Shown here piece by piece: positions 60,053 to 64,000 of a stretch of DNA of 64,000 nt. Each line of letters begins with the position of its first letter. The stretch's first letter is position 1. A program made the translations under genes and the position numbers. Source of the DNA: Malania oleifera (taxonomy: Eukaryota > Streptophyta > Magnoliopsida > Santalales > Ximeniaceae); NCBI RefSeq assembly GCF_029873635.1, contig NC_080419.1, forward strand, positions 67,905,323-67,969,322, written 5' to 3'. The notes below the pieces were generated by a model, which saw only the letters and a list, made by a program, of their open reading frames with translations, was not told where the DNA came from and searched no databases.

Positions 60053-60190
60053 ACTACTCCCATTTACTTTGTGTTTGATGGGTGTGAATTTTTTCATATG
60101 GTGAAACCAAAGTTTACTATCGGTTGACTAGTGCTACAACTAGTGCCACACAACCATTCGCAAGGTGCGAAGTGCTTGGCCCGTGAATCC
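60053..60190 (+). mobile_element. Gypsy LTR fragment
   Basis: CATATGGTGAAACCAAAG, GTTGACTAGTG, GTGCCACACAACCATTCGC and GCTTGGCCCGTGA match the LTR pieces at 39.6 and 53.9 kb. Only the 3' portion is present. No pol sequence adjoins it. Confidence 0.6.
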
Positions 60191-60296
60191 CATCCATACA
60201 ACTCCAAACAACAATGAGGCCCCACCTCCCCCCAAACCAATGAAGACTACAAAGACCAAAACTATTAACTTATTAAGAAGCACATTTTGTAGAGGC

Positions 60297-60991
60297 ACAA
60301 TCTTAAATTTCAATTTTGACTAAAATTTCAATGTTTCAAACGTACAAAAATTTTGATAGAAATTTCAATGTCGATGTCAATTGCAAGTTAAATTTTTAAA
60401 AATGACAGAAATTAGTAGTAAAGCATGAAATTCTTTTACAAAATTTTAGAAACTGTTAACAGACATAATAATGCATGATTTAGAACTAATATACATCAAG
60501 GACATGTATGTTGGGTTTTAAGTGCAACAAATATACTAAAATAATCATATTAAAAACATTCAATTAATATAAATGAATTTTATAATCAATGGAATATTAT
60601 TTATCATAAATACAAATAATTTAAACATAAAAAGTCAAATTAAATGTTGCAGCTAATTCTAAGTTTGGTTTTTCTAATATAATCTCAAAATCCTAAAAGC
60701 TATAATTCATATCCTTCTTATGATAATCACAAACTTTTAAAAAAAAAGGATAAATTAAGAAAGAAACTTCAATTCAAGTTTTGAGTCTCAAATTTAAATC
60801 TCAAGGAAATTTCATTCTAAATCGAAAATTTTGACAAATTTCTTTGAAATTTCAAGATTTCGAAACTTCGGATGAATTGTCAAAATTTCGATGAAAATTT
60901 TGTAAAACAAAATTGACTGTCATTTCGATGTCAAAGGTGATGAAGAGTGGAAATTTTATGAAATTTCAACAATTTCATGGAAATTTAAGAC
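60297..60991 (+). repeat. Dispersed repeat, second copy, with inverted ends
   Basis: Homologous over its length to 22095-22720. The left end TCTTAAATTTCAATTTTG and the right end GGAAATTTAAGA form a TCTTAAATTTC inverted pair. Inside it is rich in AAATTTC words. No coding content. Probably a non-autonomous DNA transposon, superfamily unknown. Confidence 0.6.
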
Positions 60992-62030
60992 AGTGCGCAA
61001 AAAAAAATTGTGTGGACCTGTAGACTAACATAAACCAACACTCCGCAAAACCCCTAACAAAACCAATAAAAAAAATACCTAACAAGACAGACTTTAAGCA
61101 TACCTACCTTGGTATCCAACACAACTACTTGATCCTTAGAAAGGGAAATAACCACTCTCTAAACCTAGAATCTCAAATGTTCCTCATTTAAACTTTTGAT
61201 TCGCAATTTGAATCCAATTTGACAACTTACGTGTGAAAATCACAGCCCAACCAAGCAAATATAAAATGCCCACAATCAATAAAAATTAAAAAGTTGAATA
61301 ACACAATCATCAAGTACTATCACAAAGTTTAAGCTAGATTCAAAGCAAGCAAATAGGTGCCACAAAAAATCTAGACCCTCAACATTGAATCCTTAGGACT
61401 CTAAACCTACTATCAATTTTTAGTAGTCCATCTTATTAATTTAACAAGGAACCAAATTAAAGAAGTGCTTATAGAATAATGGGACCACCCTACAACCACT
61501 ATGGTTGAAGGAAATTTACTAGATCTCCAAGCATAGCACAAAACAACAATGAAATCTTTAACATAGACTGTGAATTCATTAAAATCTCTCAAATGCCTTT
61601 TACATCAAAGTCTAAAAAGCATAAATCTTTGAGCAAGAATGACTCTTATAAAACTTCATAGAAACCATCTCAAATGCCTTTTATATCACAATTTCCAGAA
61701 AGCATAAACCTTTAAGCAAGAATGGCCTAAATGATTCACTGAACTACAACTCCCTATCAAGTATGGAAATTCCAATGCCCTAGATCACTTCAAATAAGGC
61801 ACCTTAAAACCAAAAAAGGGTAGATCCATCATCCATTTAACAAACTTATTCTATTTGCTGAGTTGAAGACTCCCTATGTATATGATGACACTTTAGAGCT
61901 CCCCAAATGAAAACTAAAAAATAAATTTTAAAAAAAAAATACACACACACACACACACTTGAAACTAGCAGTGGTGGAATTTAGTTAGAGAGCTTTAGGT
62001 CTAAAGATTGAACAACTAGAATTAAAGGGG
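60992..62030. other. No recognisable gene
   Basis: An (AC)n run is at 61940-61958. I searched the minus strand here for the missing lipase N-terminal exons and found none. Confidence 0.5.
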
Positions 62031-62033
62031 TAT

Positions 62034-62940
62034 TTGGTTCAAGAGATCACGTATGTGCACCAAAGCAGATGCCTATCGCATGAAATATTGTTGTTTGGTT
62101 CATATTACATGATACCCAAGAATCATATGTTGTTTGCAAATGATATTGTCCTCGTTGATGAAGCTAGGAATGGAGTAAAATCTAAGTTAGAATTATGGAG
62201 AGAGACTTTAGAATGTAAAGGTTTTAGGATAAATATAAATAAGAAAGAATATATGAAATGTAATTTCAATCATAGTAGGAGAAATATTGGAGAAAAGGTT
62301 AAACTTGATGGTTAAGAAATCAATAACACTAGTAGATTTTGATACCTTGGATATATTATGCAAGCTAAAACAAAAAATTGAAAAGGATGTAATGCATAGA
62401 GTTAAAGCAGGTTTGGTAAAATGGAAAACGGATTCATGTGTGTTGTGTGATTGTAGAATACCCTTAAAATTAAAAGGAAAGTTCTATAGGACAGCTATAA
62501 GACCAGTTATGCTATATTGATCAGAATGTTGGCCAATTAAAAAACAATATATCCAAAACGTAAAAGTTGCTGAGATGAGAATGGTAAGCTGGATGAGTGG
62601 TATAATGTTAAAAGATAAACTAACGAATGAACTATTCATGATAAGTTACATAATCCCTATAGAAGCTAAGATAAGGGAGAGATAACTGAAATGGTTTGGG
62701 CATCTGTAACATAGGTCAAACAATGAGCCAGTAAGAAGTAGGCCAATTATCGTGAGAGGCTAGGGGTAGACCTAAAATAATTTAAAATGAGATAGTAAGG
62801 ATTTAATAGCCTTGAAATTTTCAAAGAAAAGTGCTCACGATTGTGTGATTTGGCAAAAAAGGATTCATATAGCCAACCCCTACTAGCAGAACTAGAGGCT
62901 TGGTGTTGTTGTTGTTGTTGTTGTAGTTGTTGTTGTTGTC
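62034..62940 (+). pseudogene. RTE-type LINE 3' end with (GTT)n tail
   Basis: Motifs in order: HMLFANDIVLVDEARNGVKS with the FADD box changed to FAND, then KLELWRETLECKGFRI, KEYMKCNF, VMHRVKAGLVKWKTDSCVLC, RIPLKLKGKFYRTAIRPVML, and weaker AEMRMVSWMSG and KWFGHL-type phrases to about 62830. It ends in a GTT-type simple repeat at 62905-62940, as RTE elements often do. Several stops. It is the same LINE type as the antisense copy at 36.2-38.3 kb. Confidence 0.88.
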
Positions 62941-63420
62941 TCAATGTTTGTTTCAATATGGAAATCCTATATTTATCTCATTATGATTATTGTATCATCC
63001 TTAAACCTATAGATATGCATTTTTCAACATAATAACCTATTGACAATAAAAAAAAAAAAAGTAAACGCCATAAAATTTTGAACAATGATAAATAATCACC
63101 CTTCATTCATAAAGTTTTCTTATTAAAACCATCCAAAAGAATCCTACATACATAATATTTTAAATTCTGGGACCATAATATTGGATGCCCCATATTAAAT
63201 CACCCTTGAGCTATATTTTTTATCACAAGTGGTTAAATACTATGCTTATTTTGTTCCCATAATTTTGAATGCCCATGGGAATGAATGCAATAGGTGAATA
63301 GAGGATTCCCAAGCTTGTGAAAAAATTATGGAGAGATTTCAAATACCCACCATGTAGGTTTCCCGTGATAAACCAACATGCATTTCAGTTTCCAAACCTC
63401 ACATTATTTTTCCTTTTATA
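62941..63420. other. No recognisable feature
   Basis: AT-rich spacer with a poly-A run near 63050. Confidence 0.5.
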
Positions 63421-64000
63421 GAAAAAGAAATTCATTAGATAAAGAAAGAATGTACAATCAGGAGAGAAGACATCTCCTTAACAAAATCTGAAAATCTCCA
63501 GAAAAACAAAACAAAACAAAAAAATAAATAAAAGGAAAACATAAAGAAAACAGAAAACTCAATCATTACGCCCTTAGAAGGGACTTCCAATCAGTCCCAC
63601 TGAACATCTATCAAACACAACCCCTTAAAACTTCCATTGCCCACACACCACAAAGAAGCCATAAAAAGCACTTTCTCCCACACCAACGAATATGGAAGAT
63701 CTTCCCTAAAAATATACGTAGATTATGTTCCTCACATAAGTCCCATAGCACTGCAAATAAAGCACAATTCCATAAAGCAATACCTCCTTCCTCCTTCCAA
63801 ACCCCACAAAAGATGTTGCCAAGAACTCCTCCACTGTTCTTGGACAAACCCAGCTTTCTCCAAAACAATTAAATAACTTATTCCAAACCTTCCATGCAAA
63901 ATCGCAATGCAAGAAAAGAAGAGAAATAGATTCTAAACAATCAAAACAAAACATACATATATCAGGGGATAAAGCCTTTAATGGTCTCCTCATCTGCAGC
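63421..64000 (-). mobile_element. L1-type LINE fragment 4, zinc-binding domain
   Basis: The minus strand reads RRPLKALSPDICMFCFDCLE, SISLLFLHCDFAWKVWNKLF at 63990-63870, then CFGESWVC and a shifted frame. It closely parallels 54232-54504 in both DNA and protein. The fragment runs off the right edge, so its upstream RT may lie beyond the window. Frameshifts are visible. Confidence 0.8.

Overview
This window looks like nuclear DNA from a flowering plant, probably a eudicot; the species cannot be told from the sequence. It is AT-rich and packed with decayed plant transposons: Ty1/Copia and Ty3/Gypsy LTR retrotransposons, L1-type and RTE-type LINEs, and hAT DNA transposons. No bacterial, organellar or viral genes, tRNA, rRNA or CRISPR were seen. 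Most open frames are transposon relics or chance.

The only recognisable host gene is a minus-strand plant class-3 (diacylglycerol-type) lipase. Seven coding exons were located (41232 down to 20597), carrying the GHSLGG nucleophile motif and the natural stop. Reading phases agree across every junction, giving about 419 residues of the C-terminal two thirds. The N-terminal membrane-spanning exons were not found left of 64000, so the gene either continues off the right edge or has lost its 5' end. Introns of 10.5 kb and 7.2 kb are swollen by Copia, RTE and Gypsy insertions. One splice donor reads GA where homology and phase predict GT, and a TC microsatellite follows it, so the gene may be damaged or spliced abnormally.

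Layout. 1-6859: Gypsy-type LTR material, including a 1.4-kb tandem LTR-like duplication and a field of GTCGAC-centred palindromic words. 7226-8216: an L1-type LINE tail. 8217-10150: AT-rich DNA with no gene. 10150-16520: antisense Copia fragments (pol end, gag, RT start) with long noncoding LTR-like DNA, two further palindrome-word clusters and a 125-bp tandem array. 16650-20596: no recognisable gene. 20597-41232: the lipase gene with its invaded introns. 41600-46000: an hAT-like relic and an antisense Copia element. 46150-60190: a nest in which L1-type LINE copies were hit by two complete hAT elements (48474-51485 and 55030-59584, both with 8-bp target duplications). The second hAT element was hit in turn by a solo LTR (58503-59313, 5-bp duplication). 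Gypsy fragments lie between. 60297-64000: a dispersed repeat, an RTE 3' end and another L1-type tail.

I see no convincing new multi-gene system. The strongest leads are the altered lipase donor beside a microsatellite, the palindromic-word clusters that recur with different words but the same architecture, the solo LTR whose first bases encode the end of a Gypsy-type protein, and the well-delimited hAT nest that gives a relative insertion order. All family assignments come from reading translated motifs by eye.
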